DNA from: Malurus cyaneus samueli
Lineage: Eukaryota; Chordata; Aves; Passeriformes; Maluridae
Length of the DNA stretch: 64,000 nucleotides
Assembly (NCBI GenBank): GCA_009741485.1
Contig: CM019215.1
Location: forward strand, 80,336,720-80,400,719
Direction of reading: 5' to 3'
The translations under genes were made by a program, and so were the position numbers. The notes under the pieces are model-generated. The model was not told the origin of the DNA. It did not search any database and saw nothing but the letters and a program-made list of their open reading frames with translations. Positions 50,309-62,200 of this stretch are shown here, in pieces. Position 1 is the stretch's first letter. Each line of letters starts with the position of its first letter.

Positions 50309-51381
50309 TAAACTTTCAGACTTTTGGAAATTTCTTCAGTACAGAAGTAATCAAAGCTAGGTCTTTGTGGATAGGCAGGATTTTTAACAGGGGCCTTTAT
50401 TAATATAAGGCATCAGACCTAATTTTAAGAATGCTAATTTTGACACACTTCTTTTGAAAATACAACAGGTAATTTTGCTAGCTTTGATTTCTAATGTGCA
50501 CATGAGTGTATCATTGTTTTCAAACACTTCAGTGTCCCTAATTCTGAGGCACTGAGGACTCATATGTAACTTCTAAATTCAGGATTATTCAATGTTGTAC
50601 AGATACTGTGATTTCTGGAATTCATTTGCTCATCCCTGGCTTTAAATGATGTCATGTCCTGCTTACAGGACAAGAGGAAAGACATCAGTAACTTGGAACA
50701 TACTTGGCTTTGTTGTAAAATATACTTAACAAAGACTAGAACAGTGGTAATATTTCAGTATTTCCTGCACAGAGTGGCATTTATAAAGCTGATTTTTTTA
50801 GGAGAAAAGAATTGAAAGGAGTAGTTTTTAAGTGCTGTCAAAAAACTTTGACACATGCCATCTGAGGTGGTAAACCTTTGATGTTTAAACCTGTACCAGA
50901 TTTCAAAAAAGTAATTCTTAATAATAGACAAGAAATATTGAAGGCTGCTTTGAAAAGGAGATCCTTAAACAGAGAAAGGACTAAGTGAACAAATGTACTT
51001 AAATTGTTGGGTTGTTTTTATGTAAGAAATGAGGTTGCACTTGAATGACATGTTTTTGCAACAATCACCCAACCTTGTTCCTAGATGTAAATATGTGATT
51101 GACAGCATCCTTTGATGTAAGACTTTTGCACTTCATGTATCTTTTGAATGTGAAGAATTAAGTGGAAAGCACAAGAACTGTGTGGGGGAGAGCAAGGGAA
51201 GAATGGCATGGGTGGTGAGGAGAGGGGAGAAGTTAGACTGGAAGGCTCAAATGAGTAAAATTTAAGAAGGATTGGTGCTGTTTAAAGCAGATCGGAAGCA
51301 GACTGCAATCCCTGAATCCATTGGCATTTCACAGACAAGAGTGAGGAAAGGGAACAACCTGATAAATAGTAAGGTCAGAGA
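46674..51381. other. Unique noncoding sequence, CNE-like at 47100-47480
   Basis: No gene recognised. 47100-47480 contains words such as CCCTAATTAGCAACAGG and TCCATTGTTTTG (a SOX-type core) in non-repetitive, balanced sequence that resembles a conserved noncoding element; this is not testable here. A T31 homopolymer lies at 50277-50307. Confidence 0.4.
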
Positions 51382-51415
51382 AGGACTAGGAGGAAACATA
51401 TTTCCTCCTAGTCCT
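51382..51415. repeat. Perfect 15-bp hairpin with 4-base loop
   Basis: The left arm AGGACTAGGAGGAAA (51382-51396) is followed by loop CATA and the exact reverse complement TTTCCTCCTAGTCCT (51401-51415). There are no mismatches. Nothing around it suggests a bacterial-type terminator or a microRNA precursor of usual length. Confidence 0.97.
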
Positions 51416-51580
51416 GTCAAGGACAGAGAGTGAGTGAGTGGCTGAGCTGGTGTTGGGCAGTCAACCAAGGTCAACACCTCCTATGAGAAATTAAGGATTG
51501 AGTAATCATTCGAACCTTAACCCCACACAGATCACCCATGATGTGAAGGAGGTACAGAGAAGGTAAACTCACCTGGACAA

Positions 51581-51596
51581 AGCATGGTACCATGCT
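51581..51596. repeat. Short perfect palindrome
   Basis: AGCATGGTACCATGCT is self-complementary, and one more flanking A/T pair extends it to 18 bases (51580-51597). It lies 165 bases from the hairpin at 51382. No function is assigned. Confidence 0.9.
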
Positions 51597-51597
51597 T

Positions 51598-54500
51598 GGA
51601 TTCACATACACAACAGGAGAGTGACAATGAAGCTGGCAGGTAGCCTGGTTTTTTTATAAACAAAATATTTCAGTGGCATTTTGCAGCACTATTGCAAGAC
51701 CACACTCAGCTTTAATGCTATTCCCTTGCTAAGTAGTGGGAAAAAATAAATAGACAAGAGGTAAAATTTTCATCCTTATGGTGGTTGATGAGGCATAGTT
51801 AGGTCCAGTGCAAATTGCCCAGGGGCCCACAATATCTACTACAGCACACTATACAATCCAAGTATAAAATCCAGATGCACTGGGAGGCTTAGATAATATT
51901 ATTTCATGCATAATTTCCTATTTCCTGCTGTTTTATTTTCCCACTTTCTTGAGACTGACTATTAAGTTTATTATGAATTATCGGTTTAATATATACTGTG
52001 TACTTAATAAAAAAAGTAAAAAAAAAAGCTGTTAACTTTCACTTTTTTTTATCTTTGCTATAGTTGTGATGGGATTTTATGGAAATTCTTTTTTATCATG
52101 ATATTGCAGTATTTGCAGTTGTTTCTGTATTTTCTCCCTCAATTTTTATTTGTAAATAAATGTCTTTCTCAGCACCAGAAAAATGTTCTATTGTCACAAA
52201 CTTTCATTTTCAAATTTTTTCTGAAATCTGTGAAGAAAAATTCCATTTTTTCTGTGGTCTGTAGAAGGAGTTATTCCCTTTCTGATTTTAGACAGGATGT
52301 TGTGTTGTTGTGCTACTTAAGAAATAAGGGTGGAAGGGCTGCTTGAATATTAATTGATAGCACTGAACTGCTGTTAAAAAAAAAAAAAAAAAAAAAACAA
52401 ACAAAAAAATCAACCTCTTTAGAATAGTTTAAGCCGATTCCTCTAAGAAATTTTTCCTCCCACAAGTGTTGAAATACTATATGCACCTTTGAAAGTGTGC
52501 AAATGGGCAATCCTTGTTACTTTGCTTGCCTAATGATAAGGCATTTCAGAAAGGTACCTGAATTCAAACATGTGATTAAGGAACTATTAGCCTGATGAAA
52601 GTCTCTGAAGTGTGTAGCTGAAGGAGTCTCTTCTCTTTGCAGTGATTGCATAGTTTCTTCCATTCAAAACCACTTTTAGTAGATTTCTTTGCACATTTAG
52701 AAACATTGATACTGCTCCCTGACTTTTGAAAAACTTTTTGGATAAAGCAGAGCGTCTCCACAATGAAGGAGATATGTAGTGAGACAAAGCACTGAATATT
52801 TAGAAAAGCATTTTTTCAGACTTCAGTAGTTAATTGGAACTGGCATTTTCTAAGTCACTCTTCTTTTTTTCACTCTAGTGGTCTCCTATTTTCACTAATG
52901 TCTTATTGATACTATTCTAGCTTTTTAGGGTAAGCAATTAATAGAATTATTATTAATGTATTAAAGAAAGGAATCTCTGTTTTGACATTTTTTCATTTTT
53001 CAAGCTTTTTCCTTATACCTAATGAATATAAATTTAACAGAGGCTATGGCATCTTTGAAAGACTGTTGCAGGTGTTCAATTTCTCTTCTGTTACTCCAGC
53101 CCTTTCTGTTACACTGCCTCGTTCCTCTTGTGCTTTTGAGTCGGACTCCACCACGATGCTCCCAGAAGGCTCATTCTCATTATTCACACCTCGCATACTC
53201 TGCCAGACTTTCCTATGACCATGCATTCTGTCTTTGATCTTTTTGTCTTTCATTGTTACTCAGCTGTACATTGTGGCTTTCCTTTAAATCCCCAAGACAG
53301 AAGCAATTCATGGAGCTGCACCCCTTATCAGCTCCACTGCTGTTGTTTTACTCTTATCTTAATATTTCATCTCCTATAGTGAAGTTTTTTTGAGGAGGGA
53401 CCTTCATACTAGTTCAAAATGTACTGTAGCCTTTAGTTGTGGCACTGCTGCAAATGAATGCTGAAATATTTGTGCTCTTTAGAAGATATTTGAAAGCACC
53501 AGGATCCACAGAAACTCAGAATAAGGAAGGGCTGATTACCTTCAAGTGTCTTAACTGCAGGAATGTAAGCAGTGAAAACCTAGTCAGCTTGTGTGGCATA
53601 AACATGCTGCACCGTTGACAACACAGAAACTAAATGTGAAAGGTTATACTGACCTTGTTCAGAAATTAAATTACAGGTGGGACATTTCTGTTAATGTAGA
53701 GTCATAAGCTACAATTACTTTTTGTTTGTAATAAAGAGTAAGGTTAAGACAGATTGGTAACAATAAATGTTATAACAAGTAATGGAATTTTCTGATGCAA
53801 TTCTAGCAAAGTGATTTGAGACCAATAGAGTCATACCTAATATGGTCATGCATATGCTTCCATGATGCTTTGCAATTAATATGTGCAATTGATAAAATAA
53901 ATAATAAAGAATTGGTAAAAAAAAAAAAAAAAAGTGCTTTCCTGATTTATATTTCTGGATGTCCTGCAATCATTCTTCTGCCATGCAAAATGCAAAAGTA
54001 TGCTTATTTTAGTTTGGGGCAGAAATGAATGCCATTTTGTAAAGGAAACTTACACAGAGGAATGGCCAAGACTGAAAATAATATTTCATAGTATGAATTG
54101 GTTTTGCTGGAGACTAGAAATGGACTTATTGGTTAATCCATTTATTTTATCAAGGGAACATATTTTTCAGTATTATTATATTACCTATATTATTTAGGTA
54201 TAATTTTATATTGCTTTGCTGTTCTATTATATCATGTTTTCTATGTGTAGGTAATGCCTTTACAGTTTATGCTTAAATTCATTTTAGTATTTTGTTATAA
54301 CAGATTGGGAACCTGACCATTAGAGGTTGTATCTTTGTTTATACCAATAAAGATTGATGTAAATCCTAATCTAGACAGAGACGAGGACATAATTCAATAT
54401 TATCTATTGAATTAAATTTTCAGTCCTATCTGTTTTTATGTCTGGCTGCTTTACTAAGGAAGGACTTTGAGGAAGATGAAAATCTTCTTCTGCTCGGTCC

Positions 54501-56470
54501 CTCTTTTTCCACAGTCACCCAGGAAATTTTCTGTTTCCATAATATTTTGTTTCTTTTGGTAATAGAATTGGTATCAACATTATTCTCATGGGCAAGGGCA
54601 CATAGGCTGAAATGTTTGCTGAACTATGTAACTGTCTAGAAAACAACTTTTATCTGAAATAATTAAACCAAATAAATTTTTTTCATTTCCCCAACAGTAA
54701 GTGGGGCTTTTCTCCTTCTTCTGAAATTTAGTCTAACACCAGAGTAAAGTTGATGTATGTAATGCAAATATTTAGAAAATAATACAAGGGCTTCTGGATT
54801 TGAAACTGTAACAAGCTTCAAATTATTTTTCCATCACTTCAAGAATTGCTTTTAACTTCTGTAGTATTTTCTATAACAGAATCATCAATTTTTGAAGGGC
54901 TTGAGTGTTATTCAAACAATGCAAAGTGAAGATTTGATGTCTGCTAATTTTTGCACACCTTGTATGAACGTGCTTATACTTCAAAGGTGGAAAAAAACCC
55001 TTAACAAACCCTAACTGAGAGGCCCAGGTGAACAGCATACTTAGTGCCAAAAATGATTTTATGGTTACATCTTCATTTATTACCTTCTATTCATGAGCTT
55101 CCTGAGATATAAGTACTGATTTTTTTTTTCTAGAGTACCCTGTAAAAATTGTGAGCCATGAAATGAAGTGCTTACAGAGAATATAAACCAGTTCAGTAGA
55201 TTGGCAGTGTATAAACTTCATAAATTCCCAAAATCTGCCTGTATTCCAAGTTATATTGATGTTCCATTTGTAAATTGTGTTATCTATTGCCATAAATTAG
55301 CTTTGCGGTTTTCAGTATGTCAGCTTCCTTAGAGAAATCAGCAAGCATAATGATAGATCTTACTGTTTACTTGTAGGAAACCGTGCATGTAGATTTCATA
55401 AGCTTTCTATTTTTAGACTAATCAACATATAAAAGATGGGAGAACAGGAGCTTTTCAAGATCTGTAATCCACACAGGGATACCTTGATATTTACTGATAA
55501 ACTACTAAAGTACTTTCAACACATCTGGTCTTTTCTTTCTATAAGTTCATGTTTAAATCTGTGACAGGAGTTGGTTTTTTTTAACAGGGTTTTTTAGATG
55601 CTTTCATGTTATTTAAGTCCAGAATTTGAATATGCAAATTGTGCCAAATACTGAAAACCTGATAACTTTCTTACATCCATAGTCATATTTATAATTGAAG
55701 TTTTCTTTCTCTGCAGCATCTTAGTCCCTATGCTGTCCAGCAGTTTGGCTCCAATCTCATGTACAAGCCCCGGATGGTGGGCAAAATATATTTGTTCACT
55801 TACTCTTCACCCTCCTACGGCTTTATCTGGAAAGGAAGAAAACAATTCTCTGCTGTGCAGAAAGAGAAGCCCTAGGGCTTCCTACCTGCAAAACAGCAAG
55901 TTCAGTGCTGATGTTTTCACCTGGTGAGGTGTCTGTGGGTATTACAAAATACAGAGACCACTCCTAGGAGAGGGATATCACCCAGGAGGTCTCACTTTCC
56001 TGAGCATTTCCTACAGCTAAGTTAGGGTTGGTGCTCTTCTGATTTCTTTATTCAAAAATCTGATTCTTACCTCGGGGTTCCCACTTTGGTACCCAATACT
56101 TTCTTGTCAGATGTTCCAGATTTCTGTGACAATAAGTTTATATCATAACTTCAACCCTCGTCCTTTGCAGGACCAAGCTTCTAATCATAATTGCAGAGTT
56201 CACCAGTGGAGAATTGAGAAGTCAAAAGTTAGCCAGGATTTTTTGGGCAGGATGAAATTGGGGGAAATCTAGTGACATCCACAGTCAGGAATGTAATTTA
56301 CTTGTAGTGATCTTCTCTTAGTGATCTGTTCTTATAAAAATTTTTAGATTTCGAGATTTTCCTTGTTCTTTTTATTGGGAGCCTTGCAAAAAATATGGTA
56401 TCGAAGTTCTAAGCCTCAGACACTGAGGTGTAGTGTGAGAGAGAGATGGATCAATAACAAATAACATATT
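51598..56470. other. Unique noncoding sequence
   Basis: No gene called. It contains A22 (52376-52397) and A17 (53917-53933). A hydrophilic 69-codon minus frame at 53044-53253 has no recognisable motif and no splice support. Confidence 0.5.
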
Positions 56471-56506
56471 AATGTTAGCCCTTTTTATAAATATAGGGCT
56501 AACATT
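56471..56506. repeat. 12-bp inverted repeat with AT-rich loop
   Basis: AATGTTAGCCCT (56471-56482) and its exact reverse complement AGGGCTAACATT (56495-56506) flank a 12-base AT-rich loop. It could form a stem-loop; no family is recognised. Confidence 0.95.
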
Positions 56507-56699
56507 TTCCTCTTTTTTTGTCTGCACTCTAAAGAAGAGTAGTGGAATAAATCTGATGTCCCTTCAAATGCTAAAGGGACATGTTCATGCATCATCAGAG
56601 AGACCTTGGATCGATATCCACGGCAGGCTACAGAGATCCTGTACAAGGAGAGAGGTTCCTCCCTTCTCATCCTTTGAGCTATATATATAATTTTCTTAC

Positions 56700-57300
56700 A
56701 AGCAAACATCTCTGTCCGTGAAAGATGTTCTCATGAAGGCTTCTTGCTGCCCTTGCAGCTGAAGGTGAGATGAAGCAGGGGATGTAATTGCAACACCAGG
56801 AGGAGCTGCCTGCAGTCTCCTCTGTCACTCTGAGCTGGCTGAGTTCATCTGGCAGCCGAGATGTGGAGCAAAAAGCATCCTGTAGCCACTCTGGACAGGT
56901 GGCCCAGCACAGCACAGGTGTCAGGTCAGCTGCGATGTGGGTCACCAACTCCTCAAAGTACGGCAGCGTCCCGATCAGAAACACTTCACTGCACCCCTTG
57001 ATCTACACAGACCCTTCTGTCCCCAAGCATGCCAAAAGTTACAGGCTATATTGGGAAACTGGGAGAGCCATCAGAACTTTCTGACAGGCTGGGGTGTTCC
57101 CTCTGCCCCACCACCCACTGCTGCAGCACAGGCTGGCACTGGGCAGGGAGCAGGGGCTCCTGCAGAGCCTGCTCATGCTGCACACAGCCCGTTCCAGCCC
57201 ACGGTGTGAGGTGTAGCAGAGGAGACATGGACTCTTCAAGGGCAGCAGCTCCTCAGTACAGTGTCTTCTGCAAGGCTCCGCACACAAAGAGCAAGGAAAA
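56700..57300. other. GC-richer patch with overlapping open frames
   Basis: This 600-base block is clearly richer in G and C than its surroundings, and open frames of 60-101 codons overlap on both strands (for example minus 56679-56984, and plus 56788-57084 and 56937-57209). The minus frame continues only four codons upstream of its GTG-coded first position before a stop. I recognise no protein family or repeat consensus. It could be an unrecognised retroelement or LTR piece, a retrocopy fragment, or simply stop-poor GC-rich DNA. Confidence 0.4.
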
Positions 57301-58394
57301 TGTCAAAATCCATTAAAAAAAATATTTCTTTCATTTTCCATTCTTATGAAGATAATTGTTAATCTAGCAAGGCCCTTCAAGGACTTGCATGGTACCTAGG
57401 TGGACAAAAAAGCGATACAAAAAAAAAAAAAAAACATAGAGTCCACATTTTTATAAGATAGCTAAATTATAATCATAAAATACCAAAACTCAATCTATGA
57501 CACCTTTCACTCTTCAATAATCTAAAATATTTTAATATTTGGATTTTTATATTTTCAAATCAACTTTTATTTTCTTCCCCAAATCCATAAAATTATCTAA
57601 TTGGGAGAAATTGATTGATTTTTCTATTTCTATTGCATTGTTAGTATGGCACATTAGATGAGATATTAAAAGTGTCAAATTCCAAGGACAATTTTACGAT
57701 GCTTAATACTTTTTCCAGTGGTTAACCACAGCATCCTTTCATTAACAAACAAGCAATCATCATTTTCAATTTTTTTCTTCACTCATTAAGTAGGTAAATG
57801 AAATAAATAGCTTGTTAATGCTGGATTGTAGGAGCTTCTTGAGACTCAGTGTGTTGAAAAGAACAGATTAATGCTCTTACTGCTGCTTTTGTATGTAGCT
57901 CACAAATGATATACTTGAATCTGATTTGCTGCAAAGCAGTGCAGATTCATGTAAAATAAGCTATAGAGATAAGAAACAAGCACTAAAAATAAAATTACAT
58001 TTGCAAAAATGCTTTGGTTAGACGTAAAAAAGCAAGAGAATCTGCATCACCCCATGTGTTCCAGCTTTTAAAAGAGATGACTCCACGCTCAGCCCATCAG
58101 TCAGAATCATTAAAAAGGCAAGAACGATTTATCTGGGGAATGCATTTGACAATAAAATCCTAGAGTTGTAATTACAATTGGCAGATTCAAGGCTGCTATT
58201 GGTGGCAACACTCTTACTAACGGAAAAAAGATACATAATTTTTGTAATGTTCTATTGTCCAGAAGGCTGTGTTAATCTTGGACTTGGTATGCTTCACTGG
58301 AGATGGAGGGGAACTGCGTAAAATTGCTGTTGTAATTTGCTTAAATAATAAAATTCTTTATTTGCTTTAAAAGAAATAAAAGACCCCTGGAATT
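57301..58394. other. Unique noncoding sequence, CNE-like at 57920-58200
   Basis: No gene. 57920-58200 is repeat-free and contains GAGTTGTAATTACAATTGGCAG, CATTTGACAATAAAATCC and CAAGAACGATTTATCTGGGG, a texture typical of deeply conserved noncoding elements. Conservation cannot be measured here. Confidence 0.3.
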
Positions 58395-58482
58395 AAAAAA
58401 AAAAAAAAACAACAACAAAAAAAAAAACCAACAACAACCAAAACAAACAAAACAAAACAAAAAAAAAGAAAAGCAAACAAAC
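58395..58482. repeat. A-rich (CAA/CAAAA)n-like tract
   Basis: A15 followed by A with regularly spaced C (AACAACAAC, AAACAAACAAAAC). Low complexity. Confidence 0.95.
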
Positions 58483-58984
58483 AGGGAGTTATTTATTTAC
58501 ATTGTGGAAACCACTTCAAGCAGACATTGGAAGTTTTTCAAGCATTGTGAGCTGGTTTGTACTTTCATTTCCCAAAGTGGAGGTTAAGTATTAAGGGAAC
58601 TTTAAATTCCCTGGGGACTGTGAATGTAAGGGCAAGATGTTACTGCCAAGCATCTTTTTTGCTGTGAATCCTTTGTCTACTTTCTTCCTGCATCACTCTA
58701 AGTGTGAATTCAGGAGGCTCCTGACCTCTTCCACATACTGTCCCCCTAGAAGCTGCATGTTTCTCTCTCTATCTTGATCAGAATGTGTCCTGTACTCAAA
58801 ATTGTTTATTGTAAATTGTAAATTTTAAACCAAAACTGTGCTCACGTGGTCCTAGGAGAGTTTAGTCTATGTGTTTGAGGCAGCATAAATAGGGAATGAA
58901 ATTGATAGGGGAATCAAATCTTTGCTCAAGACTTAGATCAAGAGACCCCTAAAGAAAGCCCAATATCTCCAGTTCTGGTCCAGC

Positions 58985-59206
58985 CCAGTGCTTCAGCAGC
59001 TGCAAATGGTCTTCTCCAATTCAACAAGCTGAAGTGAGCTTCCAGCCCTGGAGTGAACACTCCTTATGTTTCTGGTCTTGTGCATGGTTTGGGCAGCTCT
59101 GCCCTAATTCTGTCATTTAGGTGACCCTGCCTTGTCAGAGGGGTTAGACTAGATGGTCTCCAGAAGCCCTTTCCAACCCTAACCAATCTGGGATTCTGGG
59201 ATTCTT
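58985..59206 (+). mobile_element. CR1 LINE 3' terminal fragment, plus strand
   Basis: The end is diagnostic: 'gtgaccctgccttgtcagaggggttagactagatggtctccag' (59121-59163), then 'ccctttccaaccctaacc', then two ATTCTGGG octamers and ATTCTTTGATT, a variant of the CR1 terminal ATTCTATG array. The part before about 59110 is less certain and may be unrelated sequence. It is short, 5'-truncated and noncoding. Confidence 0.88.
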
Positions 59207-62200
59207 TGATTACTTCATGTGCACCCTTTGTTTCTATATTTTTACTTAAAGATTCACTGAGTAAGTTTTAATTCAGAAGTCCAAGTAGTTATAATCTCAG
59301 AACATTCAACTTTATCTGACTAGAGTGAACTAAATCACTTTACTTCATCTTGAAAGAAAAGGACACTGAAAATGATTCTGATTTTAGGAGCTTATAATGA
59401 CTACTACTTTGATGTGATGTGATTTTAATCATGGTAGAAGACATGAAGTTGTTTTTTTTCTTAATTGAAAATTTTAAAAGAAATGTGATGCCTCACTAAA
59501 GAAGATGCTTTGAGTCAGAAATTTATTACTTTTCTATTTTTCATGTTGCCAGTACTATGCTGCTTGATGCCTCTACAAGTTGCCTATCTGTTTAGAGCCT
59601 GCATCTGTTTTTTGTTTTCCCTATTCTTTTGACTGCTTTTTCCAGAAGTATCATATGCCTAGTCAAGCTGTGCACATTTGCTGAGTCCACAAGTCACGTT
59701 GCCATTTGGGACAATATTACAGAAGATTGTGTGGTGTCTCTTGAGGGCTTTTTGAAAAGACAAGAAAATTCACTTTCATGCTATTGATGTTATTTAGACC
59801 TTATTCATAATTCAAATGCTGTCTTTATGCACCATTTTAGCACTAAACTGAACCAGAAAGAATTTTTTTTTTTTTTTTTTTTTGCTAGTCTTGATCCTTA
59901 TTTAGAGGGGACATACTTGTCAGTCTTTTGGCAAAATTGTTTTTCCTTACTGCTTTCCTCTCTTCATCTCTCCTCTTGTTCTAATCTTTCAAATTATATT
60001 TTTCCTAAAGGGAAAGCGAAGAGAGCTGCATCTGAGCTCAGTTAATTCCCTTTCTCCCACTCTGGTTTCAATTTCAGCCTGTGTACATCACAAAGTGCAT
60101 TAGTCCTGTTGCTTTTATTAACTCATGTTTCAGTAGCTCTTGAATCTCATTCTGACTCAGCTCTGATCATCTTTAAGGCTTGTGGTTTGTTTGTCGCCTT
60201 TTGGGGTTTTTTATCCCTCCTCAGCTGTTTTTGCCTGGCTTCCTATTCATCAGAAAAATATTTGGCACTTTCAAGCTCATGATGAAAAGCGAGCTGTGTA
60301 GGCAAACATCATTAAACTTTTGACCTTTAGGGCTTTATTCATTGCAATTTGAAATTCTGGCAAACATTCTTCTGCACAGTGTAATAAATAATCATTAATT
60401 ACAGATCTTGAAATTCGTGATGAAACAGCCTAATGATTTCAGAATGTAGATGGTTGTGATCTTTTCTGGATTGTGGTTAATCTTTCCTTGTGTGTGGGAG
60501 TTCTGGAGGAGAAAATGCCCCTCTGCTGCTCTCCCCCTCCCCACTTCCAATATTGTGAGAACAATCTTGAAACGAAATTATCATGTCAATTTGGAAAATA
60601 CAGCTTAAAGTTATCATGGGAAGGTCATTGTTGCTCTGATCTACAGATATGCACATAAACAGACTTCATGTGGATGAAAAGTGTTGTGTAATCTTATGAA
60701 ATGCAAGGAATTATATTCAGAATTTTTCAAGTTACCTAAGCTTCAATGTTTGTGTTGGGTTGATCTTCAGAAGGAAATGTTCAATAGTTTGACATACAAA
60801 ATGTCCAGAAAATGTCCAGTGTTCGTACATCCTACAGTCACATCCAAGGGCACTTTAGAGAAATGCCTAGAATCTTTTTTCTGTGAGAGCGTGTATAAAA
60901 GTGTACTTCATTTTAGCAGTATTTTGAAATATAGGATTAAAGAACATATAGGATTTTAATTCCTAAATTCTTGAAAATATTAAAATGTACAGGAAGTCAT
61001 GAGTCATATATATACGTTAGAGATTTCCTATTACCAGAGCAGAGGTCTTCCTAGGTTTGAGAATGTATCCATTGTAAAGCTATGCTTGAGTTACTAATGG
61101 AAACATAGTAATTGTTCAACAGGAGATTTTGGTTTTTTTTTTTTTTTTTTTGTTTGTTTTGTTTTGTTTTGTTTGTCAAATTCCCTAAGAGGCTACAGGC
61201 TTTAATTTCTTTTTTATTATTTTTTTGTGTGTGTGTGATGGGACAATTTTTTTCTTTATATTTTTCTCCATTTTCCGTGCACTGTCTGCTGTTCTTATTG
61301 TTACATTTAAAGGAACTACACCTATTTTCTTACAACACAGGAAGTAGGTTGGTTTTGGTTGAACTGAAGAGTGTTTGTACAAAACTGTACAAACCATTTT
61401 TATGCCTGATGAATTTTATGAATTATGAATGTCAGCTTCTTTGGGACGAAATTCTGTCATTTTAGTTCAACCCATTAAACAGGTCAGTGTGAAAAAGATA
61501 TTCAGATACAAATTTTAAGCAAACGTAAAAAGATGCAGAGGTTACTTGATTTTTTTTTTTTTATTTTAAATCAGTAATAACATGATATCTATGCTCGTTC
61601 AGGGCTGTTCCCCTGTCACCCAGTAAGGTGATAAATACCTGTATTTAATTTCTCATGAAAATCTCAATAGATATTATTACTTCTTGGCAAGTTACATATA
61701 AGATGCTATCTAAGATTGGTAGCTGGGACTGTTTTCTGTGAGTCATTCTAATCTTATTATATAAATAATTGCTACATTAGTAATTTTCCTTTTTCAACAT
61801 TAGATCATCCATTGCCCCGCAAAACCACTTCAAGCCCAGGAAAAAATATTGTCCAGCACCAAGCAGTTCTGCATTAACTGTTTCTGATCTGAGAATTAAG
61901 CTGACAGGCACTAGTATCTTCTAGGCAGGTTGTGAAACTCTGTCAAAAATGTTTTGTCCTCTCAATTCCTGTGAGATTCAAGTGATAAGTGAAAATCTTT
62001 GAATGAGATTTTCACCAGGGACACAATAAAGCAGAGATAGATTTCTTAATCTACAGACTTCACTGATACAATTTATTAGATTCTTTATTTAATAGAGTAA
62101 GAGGTATTTTTGCCTTCTCCTAAAGTTTTTTGTTCGTTGAGTTTTTTTTGGGAGTTTTTGTGGGGTTTTTTGTTGTTTTTCTTTGGTTGGTGTTTGGGTT

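Noticed and set aside
61112..61465. 117-codon plus frame with an N-terminal Phe run
   Set aside because: The first third translates a T homopolymer and TTTG repeats. The rest has no recognisable motif and there is no splice or promoter context.
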